Numbered from the stretch's first letter, positions 44,770 to 53,952 are shown. The stretch: 64,000 nucleotides of DNA from Psychrilyobacter atlanticus DSM 19335 (GCF_000426625.1 NZ_KE384547.1:294986-358985); one strand, 5' to 3'. A program made the numbers and translations. The notes: generated by a model not told the origin, from the sequence alone.

Positions 44770-44783
44770 TTAAATACAAAAAT

Positions 44784-44810
44784 GGAATTGAGTACTTTTG
44801 TACTCAATTC
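44784..44810 (+). terminator. Hairpin between rpsB and tsf
   Basis: GAATTGAGTAC/GTACTCAATTC around TTTT. The following TTCTTG is a poor U-run, so this is more likely a partial terminator or stability element between co-transcribed genes. Confidence 0.65.
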
Positions 44811-44888
44811 TTCTTGTATTAATATGTATATATACAATAATAAAAAAGTCGATTTGAGACTGTAACTATAAATTTTAGGAGGATTCAA

Positions 44889-45773
44889 ATGAAAATCACA
44901 GCTAAAATGGTAAAAGAATTAAGAGAGATTACAGCAGCAGGAATGATGGACTGTAAGAAAGCATTAACTGAAAAAGAAGGTAATATGGAAGCAGCAATTG
45001 ATTACCTAAGAGAAAAAGGAATGGCTAAAGCAGCTAAAAAAGCAGGAAGAGTAGCAGCAGAAGGAATGATCTTTGATGGTATTTCTGAAGATGCAAAAAC
45101 TGCAATAGTTTTAGAATTCAACTCTGAAACTGACTTCGTAACTAAAAATGATGAATTTATTCAATTCGGAAAAAATGCTGTAAAATTAGCTTTAGAAAAT
45201 GGTGTTAAAACTGTTGAAGAGTTAAAAGCATTAGAAATAAACGGAGAAACAATCGAAACTTTATTAACTAACTTAATCGCTAAGATCGGTGAAAACATGA
45301 ACTTAAGAAGATTAGAGACTGTTACTACTGAAGGTTTCGTAACTACTTATAACCATATGGGTGGAAAATTAGGAGTTATCATCGAAATGACTGGTGAAGC
45401 TACTGAAGTAAACGTAGAAAAAGCAAAAGGAATCGCTATGCATGTAGCAGCTATGGACCCTGGATACTTATGTCCAGAGCAAGTAACTACTGAAGACTTA
45501 AAGAAAGAGATGGAAATAGCAAGAGTTCAATTATTAGAAGAAGGAAAGCCTGAAAAAATAATTGATAACATCTTAAAAGGTAAAGAAAGAAAGTTCTACG
45601 AAGAGTCTTGTTTAGTTAAGCAAGTTTACGTAAGAGCAGAAAATAAAGAAACTGTAGAGAAATTTGCAGGAGATATAACAGTAAAAGGATTCTCTAGATT
45701 TAAAGTTGGAGAAGGAATTGAAAAGAAAGAAGAAGATTTCGCAGCAGAAGTTGCAGCTCAACTTAACGCATAA
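44889..45773 (+). CDS. tsf: Elongation factor Ts
   Basis: 294 residues. [30 protein letters not shown] and [16 protein letters not shown] are typical; [10 protein letters not shown] carries the conserved TDFV motif that displaces the Mg2+ site of EF-Tu. It catalyses GDP release from EF-Tu. RBS AGGAGG. It lies between rpsB and pyrH, and a terminator follows it. Confidence 0.98.
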   Translation: MKITAKMVKELREITAAGMMDCKKALTEKEGNMEAAIDYLREKGMAKAAKKAGRVAAEGMIFDGISEDAKTAIVLEFNSETDFVTKNDEFIQFGKNAVKLALENGVKTVEELKALEINGETIETLLTNLIAKIGENMNLRRLETVTTEGFVTTYNHMGGKLGVIIEMTGEATEVNVEKAKGIAMHVAAMDPGYLCPEQVTTEDLKKEMEIARVQLLEEGKPEKIIDNILKGKERKFYEESCLVKQVYVRAENKETVEKFAGDITVKGFSRFKVGEGIEKKEEDFAAEVAAQLNA

Positions 45774-45780
45774 TTCTTTT

Positions 45781-45812
45781 AGGGGTATAACTTTTGTTAT
45801 GCCCCTTTTTTT
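45781..45812 (+). terminator. Terminator after tsf
   Basis: AGGGGTATAAC/GTTATGCCCCT around TTTT, then seven T. pyrH begins 44 bases later, so the two may be separate transcripts or the stop may leak. Confidence 0.88.
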
Positions 45813-45855
45813 CGACATAGAGACTAAAAAATACTAAAAAAATCCAGGAGGAAAT

Positions 45856-46569
45856 ATGACACCAAAATATAAAAGAGTTCTTTTAAAATTAAGTGGAGAA
45901 GCTTTGATGGGAGAGCAGGAATACGGGATTTCATCTCATATGATAAATATGTTTTCTAAACAAATTGTTGAGTTGGCTAATTTGGGAATAGAAGTAGGAG
46001 TTGTTATTGGTGGAGGAAATATCTTTAGAGGCCTGTCTGGTGAAGAACAAGGAATCGATAGAGTAACCGGTGACCATATGGGAATGTTAGCTACAGTAAT
46101 CAATGCACTTGCATTACAAAATACAATTGAAAAGTTAGGGGTTCAAACAAGAGTTCAAACAGGATTAGAAATTCCTAAAGTAGCAGAACCATTTATCAAA
46201 AGAAAAGCTCAAAGACACTTAGAAAAAGGAAGAGTAGTAATATTTGGTGCTGGAACAGGAAATCCATACTTTACAACAGATACAGCAGCTGCTTTGAGAG
46301 CGATGGAAATAGATGCTGATATCGTAATGAAGGGAACGAAAGTAGATGGAATATTCGACAAGGACCCAGCTAAATATGCAGATGCAAAAAAATATGATAC
46401 AATTACATATTCAGACGTTATAGCTCAAGGTCTAAAAGTAATGGACACAGCAGCAATTTCATTATGTATGGATAATGATCTTCCGATTTTAGTATTCGAT
46501 TCATTGGTGGATGGGAATATTAAAAAAGCAGTATTTGGAGAAGTTATAGGAACAACAGTAGTAAAATAA
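45856..46569 (+). CDS. pyrH: UMP kinase
   Basis: 237 residues, amino-acid kinase fold. [13 protein letters not shown] at the N-terminus, [42 protein letters not shown] and [12 protein letters not shown] match PyrH. It phosphorylates UMP to UDP for RNA, DNA and cell-wall sugar precursors. RBS AGGAGG. The usual neighbour frr follows after 200 bases with structured RNA between. Confidence 0.97.
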   Translation: MTPKYKRVLLKLSGEALMGEQEYGISSHMINMFSKQIVELANLGIEVGVVIGGGNIFRGLSGEEQGIDRVTGDHMGMLATVINALALQNTIEKLGVQTRVQTGLEIPKVAEPFIKRKAQRHLEKGRVVIFGAGTGNPYFTTDTAAALRAMEIDADIVMKGTKVDGIFDKDPAKYADAKKYDTITYSDVIAQGLKVMDTAAISLCMDNDLPILVFDSLVDGNIKKAVFGEVIGTTVVK

Positions 46570-46593
46570 TATTGTTTCTTATTATAGTTTTCA

Positions 46594-46639
46594 CTGACAA
46601 GCTGTAATTTTTTCTAGTTATAAAAAAATTACAATGTCA
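46594..46639. repeat. Inverted repeat after pyrH
   Basis: TGACA...TGTCA enclosing GTAATTTTTT/AAAAAAATTAC. It precedes the true terminator by a few bases; it might be a stability hairpin or a weak terminator. Confidence 0.55.
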
Positions 46640-46640
46640 T

Positions 46641-46684
46641 AAAAGAAACTAAAGCAGTATAATTATGCTATAGTTTTCTTTTTA
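46641..46684 (+). terminator. Terminator between pyrH and frr
   Basis: AAAGAAACTA (with AGC/GCT) pairs with TAGTTTTCTTT, followed by a T-run. About 90 bases remain before frr. Confidence 0.75.
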
Positions 46685-46773
46685 ATATACAAGTATTTAT
46701 AACTAGAAAATCTTGTATTGGTCAACGAAAAAACGTAATAGGGAAAAGTTAATTAATCAATGGAGGGAATAAA

Positions 46774-47331
46774 ATGTCAAAAATATTAATAACAGAAACT
46801 AAAGAAAGAATGGAAAAAGCTATCGATTCAACAAAACATAGATTTTCTACAATAAGAGCAGGTAGAGCCAATGTAGCTATGTTAGCTGACGTAAAAGTAA
46901 CTCAATACGGAAGTGAAATGCCTTTAAACCAAGTAGGAAACGTATCTGCTCCAGAAGCAAGATTATTAGTTATAGATCCTTGGGATAAAACTGTAATTCC
47001 TGCAATTGAAAAAGCAATCAACTTAGCTAACTTAGGACTAACTCCTAATAATGATGGTAAAGTAGTAAGATTATCTATACCTGAATTAACAGCTGAAAGA
47101 AGAAAAGAATATGCTAAGATGGCTAAAACTGAAGCAGAAGCTGGAAAAATAGCTGTTAGAGGGATAAGAAAAGATATCAACAATAAGTTAAGAGCTGCTG
47201 AAAAAGATGGAGATATCACTCAAGATGAGTTAAAAGCTTTTGAAACTGATGTTCAAAAACTTACAGATGACTATATCAAAACAGTAGATGAATTATTTAA
47301 AAAGAAAGAAAAAGAGATCACAACTGTATAA
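46774..47331 (+). CDS. frr: Ribosome recycling factor
   Basis: 185 residues. The first helix (RMEKAIDSTKHRFSTIRAGR), DPWDKTVIPAIEKAI and NNDGKVVRLSIPELTAERRK are diagnostic. With EF-G it splits the post-termination ribosome. RBS TGGAGGG. Last gene of the rpsB-tsf-pyrH-frr series; a GC-rich repeat and a terminator follow. Confidence 0.98.
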   Translation: MSKILITETKERMEKAIDSTKHRFSTIRAGRANVAMLADVKVTQYGSEMPLNQVGNVSAPEARLLVIDPWDKTVIPAIEKAINLANLGLTPNNDGKVVRLSIPELTAERRKEYAKMAKTEAEAGKIAVRGIRKDINNKLRAAEKDGDITQDELKAFETDVQKLTDDYIKTVDELFKKKEKEITTV

Positions 47332-47332
47332 G

Positions 47333-47376
47333 ACCTCACCCCTAGCCCCTCTCCTAAATTAGAGAGAGGGGAAAAG
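47333..47376. repeat. GC-rich palindromic repeat after frr
   Basis: CCTCACCCCTAGCCCCTCTC is followed by a short spacer and GAGAGAGGGG, so CCCCTCTC/GAGAGGGG pair. It is conspicuously GC-rich for this genome and resembles the CTCACCCCTAGCCCCTCTCC-type repeats common in other bacteria. It may be an inserted repetitive element. Confidence 0.6.
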
Positions 47377-47395
47377 GATATTTTTAGGGAAAGTA

Positions 47396-47427
47396 AAAGA
47401 CCATTCGATTGAATGGTCTTTTTTTAT
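47396..47427. terminator. Bidirectional terminator between frr and the second two-component system
   Basis: AAAGACCATTC/GAATGGTCTTT with a T-run on the plus strand and TTTTACTTT on the minus. Confidence 0.9.
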
Positions 47428-47438
47428 AACTTCAAGTT

Positions 47439-48107
47439 TTATTTTTCTATAGTAAACCCTATTCCTCTGATAGTTTTTATCAACTTTACAGGGAACTCCT
47501 TGTCTATCTTATCTCTTAAATATTTGATGTATACATCTAAGATACTATCACTTCCATCGTAACCCCATACATTTACTAAGATCTTATTTCTAGTTAAAAC
47601 TATACCTTTATTTTCAATTAAAAATTTTAGGAGCTCAAATTCTGTTTTAGATAATTTAATATCCCTTTCCCCTCTGATAGCTACGAATCTGGAAAGATCT
47701 AAAGTAAGGTCTTTAACAGTCATTTGGTTAGTAGTATCCTGACGGTGAATCTTTCTAAGATGTGCTTTGATTCTAGCGGATAGTTCTAAAGATTCAAATG
47801 GTTTAGTCAGGTAATCATCAGCTCCGAATTCAAAACCGGTAATTTTATCGGTAATATCGTCTTTAGCTGTAACCATGATAACGATAGTCTCAGGGTAGAA
47901 TTTTTTGATCTCTTGGCATACCTTAGGTCCTTCGACCTTAGGAAGCATCCAGTCTAGAATAACTACATCATATGTTTTTTCTCTGATCTTGTTTAAAGCT
48001 TCAAATCCATCATAGGCTACGTCTACCTTATACCCTTCATATGTTAAGTGTAATTCCATTAAACGAGCTATCTTAGTCTCGTCTTCTACGATTAAAATAT
48101 TATACAT
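47439..48107 (-). CDS. OmpR-family response regulator (second system)
   Basis: 222 residues. Receiver domain with ED at 8-9, Asp52 (VVILDWMLPKVEG), MVTAKDD and TKPFESLELSARI; winged-helix output domain with KLSKTEFELLKFLIENKGIV and VYIKYLRDKIDKEFP. It resembles the regulator at 41367 in length and layout. Its kinase gene is 32 bases upstream on the same strand. Targets unknown. Confidence 0.94.
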   Translation of the reverse strand: MYNILIVEDETKIARLMELHLTYEGYKVDVAYDGFEALNKIREKTYDVVILDWMLPKVEGPKVCQEIKKFYPETIVIMVTAKDDITDKITGFEFGADDYLTKPFESLELSARIKAHLRKIHRQDTTNQMTVKDLTLDLSRFVAIRGERDIKLSKTEFELLKFLIENKGIVLTRNKILVNVWGYDGSDSILDVYIKYLRDKIDKEFPVKLIKTIRGIGFTIEK

Positions 48108-48139
48108 AAATTCCCCCTTATTATTGTCTGCAATCTTAT

Positions 48140-49525
48140 TTATATAGGAAGTTTAAGAGTTACGGTAGTCCCCCTATTGACTTCACTATCTATAAAAATA
48201 TGACCATTATGCATATCTACGATACTTTTCACGATAGAAAGTCCCAAGCCATTTCCACCGGTATTTTTTGTTCTTGCTTCATCCACTCTGTAAAATCTGT
48301 TAAATAACTTTGGAATATGTTTCTCAGGGATTCCAATCCCTTCATCTGAAATTTTAATTTTAAAATAACTTTTCCCTATTTCACAGGAAATAGTTATTTT
48401 TTTATTTTTTGGTGTATATTTTATAGAATTTTCCATGATAGCTCGAACTGCCTGTAAAACTAATTTTTCGTCTATAAACCCATGAAATTCAGGGAAATTC
48501 TGTATTGAGTAAGAATGTTTTTTATCTATCATTTTAAATTCTTTATGAATTCTTTTAAGTAAGCTAGAAATATCTACATCTGTTAAATTTAGTTTATACC
48601 TGGTATTTTCTTCCCGGGCAATGAATAAAAGTTTTTCCATGAGGTCGGTCATATTGAAAACTTCTCCCTTAATAGAAGAAAGAGCCTCCTCAGTTAGATC
48701 CTTATTGTCAATTCCCCATTGATTGAGCAGATCCACATATCCATTTATAATGGAAAGAGGAGTTCTCAGTTCGTGGGAAGCATCGGAAATAAATTTTGTT
48801 TGATTTTCAAAAGAGCGTTCTAATCTTTCCATCATATCATTTATAACTTTTATCAGTCTTCCAATTTCATCATCATGGTTAGAAGCTTCAATTCTCTTAT
48901 TCAAATTATGAAGGTTTATTAATTCAGCAGTATCTGATATTGAATTTATTGGTTTTAAAGTTTTCTTTGCAAAAATAACTCCGGTAACAATGGAAAAAAT
49001 AAAACCAACCAAATCGATGAGAAGCATTGTAGATGTTAGAGCATCGATGAGTGAATCAGAAGCTTTTAGATCACTGATTAGCTGTATGTATATCGGTTCC
49101 CCAGAAGGGGCTTTTATCATAGTATTCAAATAGAAAAATCTATTTTTTTTCAATTTAATAAAGTGATACTCTCCTACCTGATCGAGATCGATAGTGTAGG
49201 GAAGGCTTATTTTCTCAAAGGTTTGATAAGTTTTTTTTGGGAATTTAAAATTAACATATATTTGGTCTCTATGGGAACTCACTTTATCTATAATGTTTGA
49301 AATTTCTTCCTCTCCCAAGACGGTAGAGTCAGAGATTATATTACTGACTTCTTCTAAGATAACTTCTTTTCTAGCAATAACAAGAGATTGCTCTAAGGTA
49401 TTGATGTGTGTTGAAATAGAGACGTAGATAATAAGGTTTAATACCAATAGAGTCAAAACAAATGTAAGGGAAAAAGACATAGCTATCTTAGTGGAGATCT
49501 TATTAAAAAAATTAAATTTTTTCAT
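48140..49525 (-). CDS. Sensor histidine kinase (second system)
   Basis: 461 residues. Two membrane helices (about 14-35 and 168-190), a periplasmic sensor region, HAMP, HisKA with FISDASHELRTPLSIINGYV (His near 250), then an ATPase domain with IMENSIKYTPKN, DEGIGIPEKHIPKLF and GGNGLGLSIV. The kinase half is clearly related to the first kinase in this window, while the sensor part differs. Part of an exported protein-HK-RR operon. Confidence 0.92.
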   Translation of the reverse strand: MKKFNFFNKISTKIAMSFSLTFVLTLLVLNLIIYVSISTHINTLEQSLVIARKEVILEEVSNIISDSTVLGEEEISNIIDKVSSHRDQIYVNFKFPKKTYQTFEKISLPYTIDLDQVGEYHFIKLKKNRFFYLNTMIKAPSGEPIYIQLISDLKASDSLIDALTSTMLLIDLVGFIFSIVTGVIFAKKTLKPINSISDTAELINLHNLNKRIEASNHDDEIGRLIKVINDMMERLERSFENQTKFISDASHELRTPLSIINGYVDLLNQWGIDNKDLTEEALSSIKGEVFNMTDLMEKLLFIAREENTRYKLNLTDVDISSLLKRIHKEFKMIDKKHSYSIQNFPEFHGFIDEKLVLQAVRAIMENSIKYTPKNKKITISCEIGKSYFKIKISDEGIGIPEKHIPKLFNRFYRVDEARTKNTGGNGLGLSIVKSIVDMHNGHIFIDSEVNRGTTVTLKLPI

Positions 49526-49538
49526 GGATAGTACTCCC

Positions 49539-49904
49539 TTATGGAATGTTTTTTTGATGTTCGAAATTATATTTTTTTGAATATAAGATTTTATTATTTA
49601 ATGGAAAAAATTTAGACCTAACTATAATATCAATATTTTTATCGGTATTATAAAGGGCGTACTTAAGGATAAGGTTAAATACATGTTTATCAAACCTAAA
49701 CTTATTATATCTATTCCAATGATAGTAATCTAAAATAGTCGGAATATAAAATTCTATGATAGCCTCAGATGGACCTATATTAATAGTATACTCTAAATTT
49801 AGAGTATTTAAACCATCAGTAAAAGAAATTTTTTCCAAAGATCCATAGGATGTAGAACAAATTAGAGTAAAAAGCATGAAAATAAAGGTTATTTTTTTGT
49901 TCAT
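49539..49904 (-). CDS. Small exported protein next to the second two-component system
   Basis: 121 residues. A signal peptide (KKITFIFMLFTLICSTSYG) is followed by a polar, aromatic-rich region with EAIIEFYIPTILDYYHWNRY. No family is recognised. It begins the operon and ends 13 bases before the kinase start, so it is probably co-expressed with it. A periplasmic partner of the sensor domain is one possibility. It shows no obvious sequence likeness to the other small exported protein at 42322. Confidence 0.72.
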   Translation of the reverse strand: MNKKITFIFMLFTLICSTSYGSLEKISFTDGLNTLNLEYTINIGPSEAIIEFYIPTILDYYHWNRYNKFRFDKHVFNLILKYALYNTDKNIDIIVRSKFFPLNNKILYSKKYNFEHQKNIP

Positions 49905-50000
49905 AGAGTATCTCCTAGTTATATTTTTAAAATTTAATATCTATTTACAATCATAACATTTTTAGTTTAGAATTTTCTTAGAAAAAATAAAAAAAGTAGA

Positions 50001-50043
50001 AAAAAGTAGTTTTTCCATTAAAAATGGCTAAACTACTTTTTTT
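50001..50043. terminator. Terminator after the GntP permease gene
   Basis: AAAAAGTAGTTT pairs with AAACTACTTTTT around a CCAT/ATGG inner stem, with A- and T-runs on either side. It lies between two minus-strand operons and ends the glycerate operon. Confidence 0.85.
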
Positions 50044-50066
50044 ATTTTAAAAAATATTCCTATAAA

Positions 50067-51317
50067 TTATAAGATAATTCCATAGATAATTGTGGAAGTT
50101 GCAGCTAATACAAATCCAACTGCTGATTCATATGGAATTAATTTTAGTCTGTCGTTAAATCCAGTAGAAGTACAACCTGCTGTGGCATGGAAGAAAGATC
50201 CATGAGGAAGATGATCTAATACTGTTGCACCGGCATGAAGCATAGCTGCTCCATAAAGACCATTGATTCCAGCTGCCATTATAGTAGTAGCAAATGTAGC
50301 AGAAGCAACGGCTGTACCAGCGGTAGTTGAAGCTGTAGCGGCCGACATTAAACTTCCTGCTATAGGAGCTAATAAAAATTCAGGTAACCCCATACTATTT
50401 AGGGCATTTAAAACTACATCTTTTAGTGTAGAGTTAGAGATAATACCTGCAATTGTACCTGTTCCCATTAATATGATAGCAACTCCAGTCATCTTAGATA
50501 AGCCATACGACATATAAGTTTTTAAATGTGGTAATTTACCCATAGCAGCACAACCAATTATTCCTCCTACAGGAAGAGCTATAAGTGGATCTACAGAGAT
50601 TCCGGCAATAGGTCTTAGAGCTAGTAATCCAATTGTGATTATTGGTCCTAAGATAGCAGGCAAAAATCCAGGCAGCTCTTTTTCAATCTCGTGTTCATCG
50701 GATTCAGTAACCATTCCACCCTTGTTGATCAAAGTTTTAGCTATTAATACTGTAGCGACAAGTCCGAAAAGAGCCGGAATAATATTGGCTCCCATAAGTG
50801 ATGATAACTCTACATGGAAGTTTTCTGCTGCTGCGATGGTATTTGGATTAGGAGAGATAATATTTCCTGATTTTCCTCCACCGATCATAGCCAGCAAGAT
50901 AGCCATCTTAGATAAATTTAATCTCTTTGCAATGGCAAGTGCTATAGGGGAAACAGTGATAACTGCCACATCTACAAATACTCCTACAGAAGTAAGGATA
51001 AGTGTTGCCAAAGCAAGGGCTAGAAGAGCTCTCTTTTCACCTAATTTTTTGATAATAGTTTCTGCAATTTTTCCGGCAGCTCCTGATTCGATTAATACAC
51101 CGGCTAAAACTCCAGCCGTTAAGATCCTGAGTACTGCTGGTGTAATTCCTTTGGCTCCATCGACCATAAGTGATACTGTTTCCGGCAGGGTAGCTCCACC
51201 TGCTAGACCACCAATCAATGCTCCGATAATAAGTGAGTATGCCGGTTGATTTTTTTTGATAATTAAAACGATTGCGATAACTAATCCTAAGACTGCTCCA
51301 AATGCTGATACTTGCAT
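50067..51317 (-). CDS. GntP-family permease (probable glycerate/gluconate uptake)
   Basis: 416 residues, about 12 membrane segments. GVLIESGAAGKIAETIIKKL, GVFVDVAVITVSPIALAIAK, GGGKSGNIISPNPNTIAAAE and DHLPHGSFFHATAG are GntP-family features. The gene lies 17 bases downstream of a glycerate kinase gene, so glycerate is the likely substrate, with gluconate or another hydroxy-acid as alternatives. Same operon and promoter as the kinase. Confidence 0.88.
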   Translation of the reverse strand: MQVSAFGAVLGLVIAIVLIIKKNQPAYSLIIGALIGGLAGGATLPETVSLMVDGAKGITPAVLRILTAGVLAGVLIESGAAGKIAETIIKKLGEKRALLALALATLILTSVGVFVDVAVITVSPIALAIAKRLNLSKMAILLAMIGGGKSGNIISPNPNTIAAAENFHVELSSLMGANIIPALFGLVATVLIAKTLINKGGMVTESDEHEIEKELPGFLPAILGPIITIGLLALRPIAGISVDPLIALPVGGIIGCAAMGKLPHLKTYMSYGLSKMTGVAIILMGTGTIAGIISNSTLKDVVLNALNSMGLPEFLLAPIAGSLMSAATASTTAGTAVASATFATTIMAAGINGLYGAAMLHAGATVLDHLPHGSFFHATAGCTSTGFNDRLKLIPYESAVGFVLAATSTIIYGIIL

Positions 51318-51334
51318 ATTCTTTCCTCCCTTTT

Positions 51335-52477
51335 TTATTTGTTTATTACTTTTATAAGTCTAAAAATTTCCTCTATATTTTTTTCTACTAAACTACCTGC
51401 TCTTTCTGGATTCATAGCTTCCTCCAGTGTCATAGGGTAGTTCATAATAGAAAAAACTGAATCAATGCCATGATTATGTACCTCTCCTGCATCATCTGCT
51501 ACGCCTCCAGCTATTGCTATAACTGGGATGTCATATTTTTTAGCTAACTTTGCTACTCCTACAGGAGCTTTTCCCATAACAGATTGAAAATCCATTCGGC
51601 CCTCTCCTGTTATGACAAAATCAACACCTTCTAATTTTTCCTTCAGTTTTACTTCCTCTAAAACTATATCGATACCGGGTTTTAATTCACCATCTAAAAA
51701 GGCAAGGAATCCTCCTCCCAGACCACCAGCAGCTCCAGCTCCAGGCACGTCAGCAATATCTCTATCTAAGAGTTTTTTTATAGTTTGAGAAAAGGCTTTT
51801 AATCCTTTATCAAGTTCTAAAACCATCTCATCGTCGGCACCTTTTTGCCTTCCATATACATGAGCAGCTCCATTTAATCCGTAAAATGGATTATCCACAT
51901 CACAGGCGATTAAAAATTTACACTCTTTAACCTCAGGCAGCAATCCAGACAGGTCTATTTTTTTTACTTTAGACAGCTGTTTACCTCCATGGCCTAATTC
52001 TATATTATTTTCATCATAAAATTTAACTCCAAGGGCTTTCATCATCCCTATCCCGCCATCGTTGGTAGCACTTCCACCTATCCCTACAAGAAATTCACGA
52101 CACCCCTTGGTTATGGCATCTTTTATCATCTCACCAGTACCATAGGTTGTAGTTTCCATAGGATTTCTTTGATCAGAAGGGACTAAGGGCAGGCCAGATG
52201 CTGTAGCCATCTCTATCACGGCAGTTTTTTGATCTCCTAATATTCCATATCTAGCTTTTATAGGAAGAAGTATAGGACTTGCAGCTATGATTTCCACATA
52301 ACGTCCCCCAGTTCCATCAACTAAAGCTTCGATAGTTCCCTCTCCTCCATCGGCTACAGGAACTTTTATTATATCTGCATCTTTATATACTTTTTTTATA
52401 CCATCCTCTATTCTGTCAGCCAGCTCATTAGATGACAAACTTCCCTTAAAGGAATCTATAGCAATTAAAACTTTCAT
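51335..52477 (-). CDS. glxK: Glycerate kinase (GarK/GlxK family)
   Basis: 380 residues from ATG 52477, preceded by GGGAGG; an in-frame ATG at 52513 lies in the operator region and lacks an RBS. MKVLIAIDSFKGSLSS is the family N-terminus, followed by KVPVADGGEGTIEALVDGTG, GIGGSATNDGGIGMMKALG and VITGEGRMDFQSVMGKAP. It phosphorylates D-glycerate, usually to 2-phosphoglycerate, which enters glycolysis. Paired with the GntP permease in one operon with its own promoter and two operator-like sites. Confidence 0.94.
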   Translation of the reverse strand: MKVLIAIDSFKGSLSSNELADRIEDGIKKVYKDADIIKVPVADGGEGTIEALVDGTGGRYVEIIAASPILLPIKARYGILGDQKTAVIEMATASGLPLVPSDQRNPMETTTYGTGEMIKDAITKGCREFLVGIGGSATNDGGIGMMKALGVKFYDENNIELGHGGKQLSKVKKIDLSGLLPEVKECKFLIACDVDNPFYGLNGAAHVYGRQKGADDEMVLELDKGLKAFSQTIKKLLDRDIADVPGAGAAGGLGGGFLAFLDGELKPGIDIVLEEVKLKEKLEGVDFVITGEGRMDFQSVMGKAPVGVAKLAKKYDIPVIAIAGGVADDAGEVHNHGIDSVFSIMNYPMTLEEAMNPERAGSLVEKNIEEIFRLIKVINK

Positions 52478-52533
52478 TTTACCTCCCATTCTACTAGTGT
52501 GAAAAATGTTCATAAAAAGGAATTTTTCACTAA

Positions 52534-52596
52534 TTGTCTTACACTTTATGATTTATTATACTATATTTGTAGAAAATGTCAATAGTTGTCTTACAA
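52534..52596 (-). promoter_or_regulatory. Promoter and two operator sites of the glycerate operon
   Basis: On the minus strand TTGACA (52582-52577) and TATAAT (52560-52555) are 16 bp apart. Two copies of TTGTCTTACA(A/C) flank them: 52586-52596 just upstream of -35, and 52534-52544 just downstream of the expected start. Each fits TTGT-N3-ACAA, the kind of site used by FadR-type GntR regulators. The two are 52 bp apart, close to five helix turns. No regulator gene is adjacent. Confidence 0.72.
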
Positions 52597-52651
52597 TTTT
52601 TGAAAAATAGACACTTTTATGTTATATACTTTTTTAAAATAAATTAAAAAG

Positions 52652-52682
52652 GGGTTTTACCTGCCTTTGACAGGTAAAACCC
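52652..52682 (-). terminator. Terminator of the CcdA-like gene
   Basis: GGGTTTTACCTG/CAGGTAAAACCC, 12-bp stem; on the minus strand it is followed by CTTTTT. Confidence 0.88.
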
Positions 52683-52704
52683 TCGGTTTAAAAATTTTTT
52701 TTAT

Positions 52705-53313
52705 TTAAATCAGGTGTTCGATCTCTTCGAACAGGTTGAAGCTGATGAAGATACCTAAGATAATTAGAACTATTCCAATGACCTTGGTATATTTTTCCCT
52801 GTGTTTTTCCTTGAACTGCAAAGGCAGAAAATTAAATAAAGTAACCGGTATAATCAATCCTGTTATATAGGGTAAGATTATAAAAAAATTTAAATAGGAG
52901 TTTGTTTTTGAGATTAAAGGAACCATTGGGATAAATATGTGAGCAAAGGATTGGATCCATGAAAAAACAATGAAAACTCCTACTAAAACAGGATTTGTAT
53001 TTTTTATCCTCTCCACAGTGAGTAGAAGATGGGAATGTTTATGCTTTATAATACCCAAGAACATAAGTCCAAAGAGAATAAACATTATTCCAATAATATA
53101 ATTGAATATCTTTTGATGAAAGATGTGAGTTAAAAGATCAGTAAAAAAAAGGAATGAAAAATTAATAATAATTATTCCCAAGATACTGCCTAAGATAAAT
53201 TTTTTCCTGTCTCTGACTAAAACCAAAGCAGCATAGAATGTAGTGATAGTCCCGATAAAACATGGGTGAAAAAATCCTGAAATGCCCAAAGTAAAGGCAA
53301 CGAAATAAATCAT
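52705..53313 (-). CDS. CcdA/DsbD-like membrane protein
   Basis: 202 residues, six membrane segments. The first has GISGFFHPCFIGTITTFYAA, like the PC motif of CcdA/DsbD thiol-electron carriers. The second Cys expected in the fourth helix is absent: the matching place reads SWIQSFAHIFIPMVP. With one Cys, normal disulfide relay is doubtful, so it may do something else, such as export or metal handling by the His residues (KHKHSH). Single gene with its own terminator. Confidence 0.6.
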   Translation of the reverse strand: MIYFVAFTLGISGFFHPCFIGTITTFYAALVLVRDRKKFILGSILGIIIINFSFLFFTDLLTHIFHQKIFNYIIGIMFILFGLMFLGIIKHKHSHLLLTVERIKNTNPVLVGVFIVFSWIQSFAHIFIPMVPLISKTNSYLNFFIILPYITGLIIPVTLFNFLPLQFKEKHREKYTKVIGIVLIILGIFISFNLFEEIEHLI

Positions 53314-53457
53314 AGATACTCCTCCTAATTTTTTTATTCTAAGATTATATACTGAAATTATAAAAAAAATCCTGTATAGAACAAGATAATAACTTTATGG
53401 TTTGAGTAAGATATAGTATAATTTAAACTATAAAATAATGGTACAGGAGGGTGTATT

Positions 53458-53952
53458 ATGAAAAAAAGAGAGGATTATCTCAGCTGGGATGAATATTTCA
53501 TGGGGATAGCAGTTTTGTCGGGACAGAGAAGTAAAGATCCTAGTACTCAAGTAGGAGCTTGTATAATAAATGAGGATAAAAAAATTGTTGGAGCAGGATA
53601 TAATGGATTTCCCAAGGGGTGTTCCGATGAGGAGTTTCCGTGGGGAAGAGATGGAGGATTTTTAGAGACTAAATATCCATTTGTAATGCATGCAGAACAA
53701 AATGCGATCTTAAATAGTATAAAAAACTTAAAAAATTGTACTATATATGTAGGGTTATTTCCATGCCATGAGTGTGCTAAGTCAATAATTCAAAGTGGAA
53801 TAACTAATGTGGTCTATCTTTCTGATAAATATGATGGGACAGATTCTAACAAGGCATCTAAGATGCTTTTAAACAGTGCAGGGGTAAAATATACTAAATT
53901 AATCCCAAGAAAAATGGAGATATCTATCTCTTTAGATGAAAATTTAATTTAA
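53458..53952 (+). CDS. comEB: Deoxycytidylate (dCMP) deaminase
   Basis: 164 residues. The zinc and catalytic motifs are HAEQNAIL (near residue 78) and PCHECAKSII (near 106), with YNGFPKGCSD earlier, typical of dCMP deaminase (ComEB family). It turns dCMP into dUMP for thymidylate synthesis. RBS CAGGAGGG. Single-gene unit ended by a hairpin. TATAAT-like sequence near 53419 may be its -10. Confidence 0.94.
   Translation: MKKREDYLSWDEYFMGIAVLSGQRSKDPSTQVGACIINEDKKIVGAGYNGFPKGCSDEEFPWGRDGGFLETKYPFVMHAEQNAILNSIKNLKNCTIYVGLFPCHECAKSIIQSGITNVVYLSDKYDGTDSNKASKMLLNSAGVKYTKLIPRKMEISISLDENLI

Noticed and set aside
50635-51249. 204-residue ORF opposite the GntP gene
   Set aside because: Antisense shadow of a clear membrane permease; composition follows the reversed codons.
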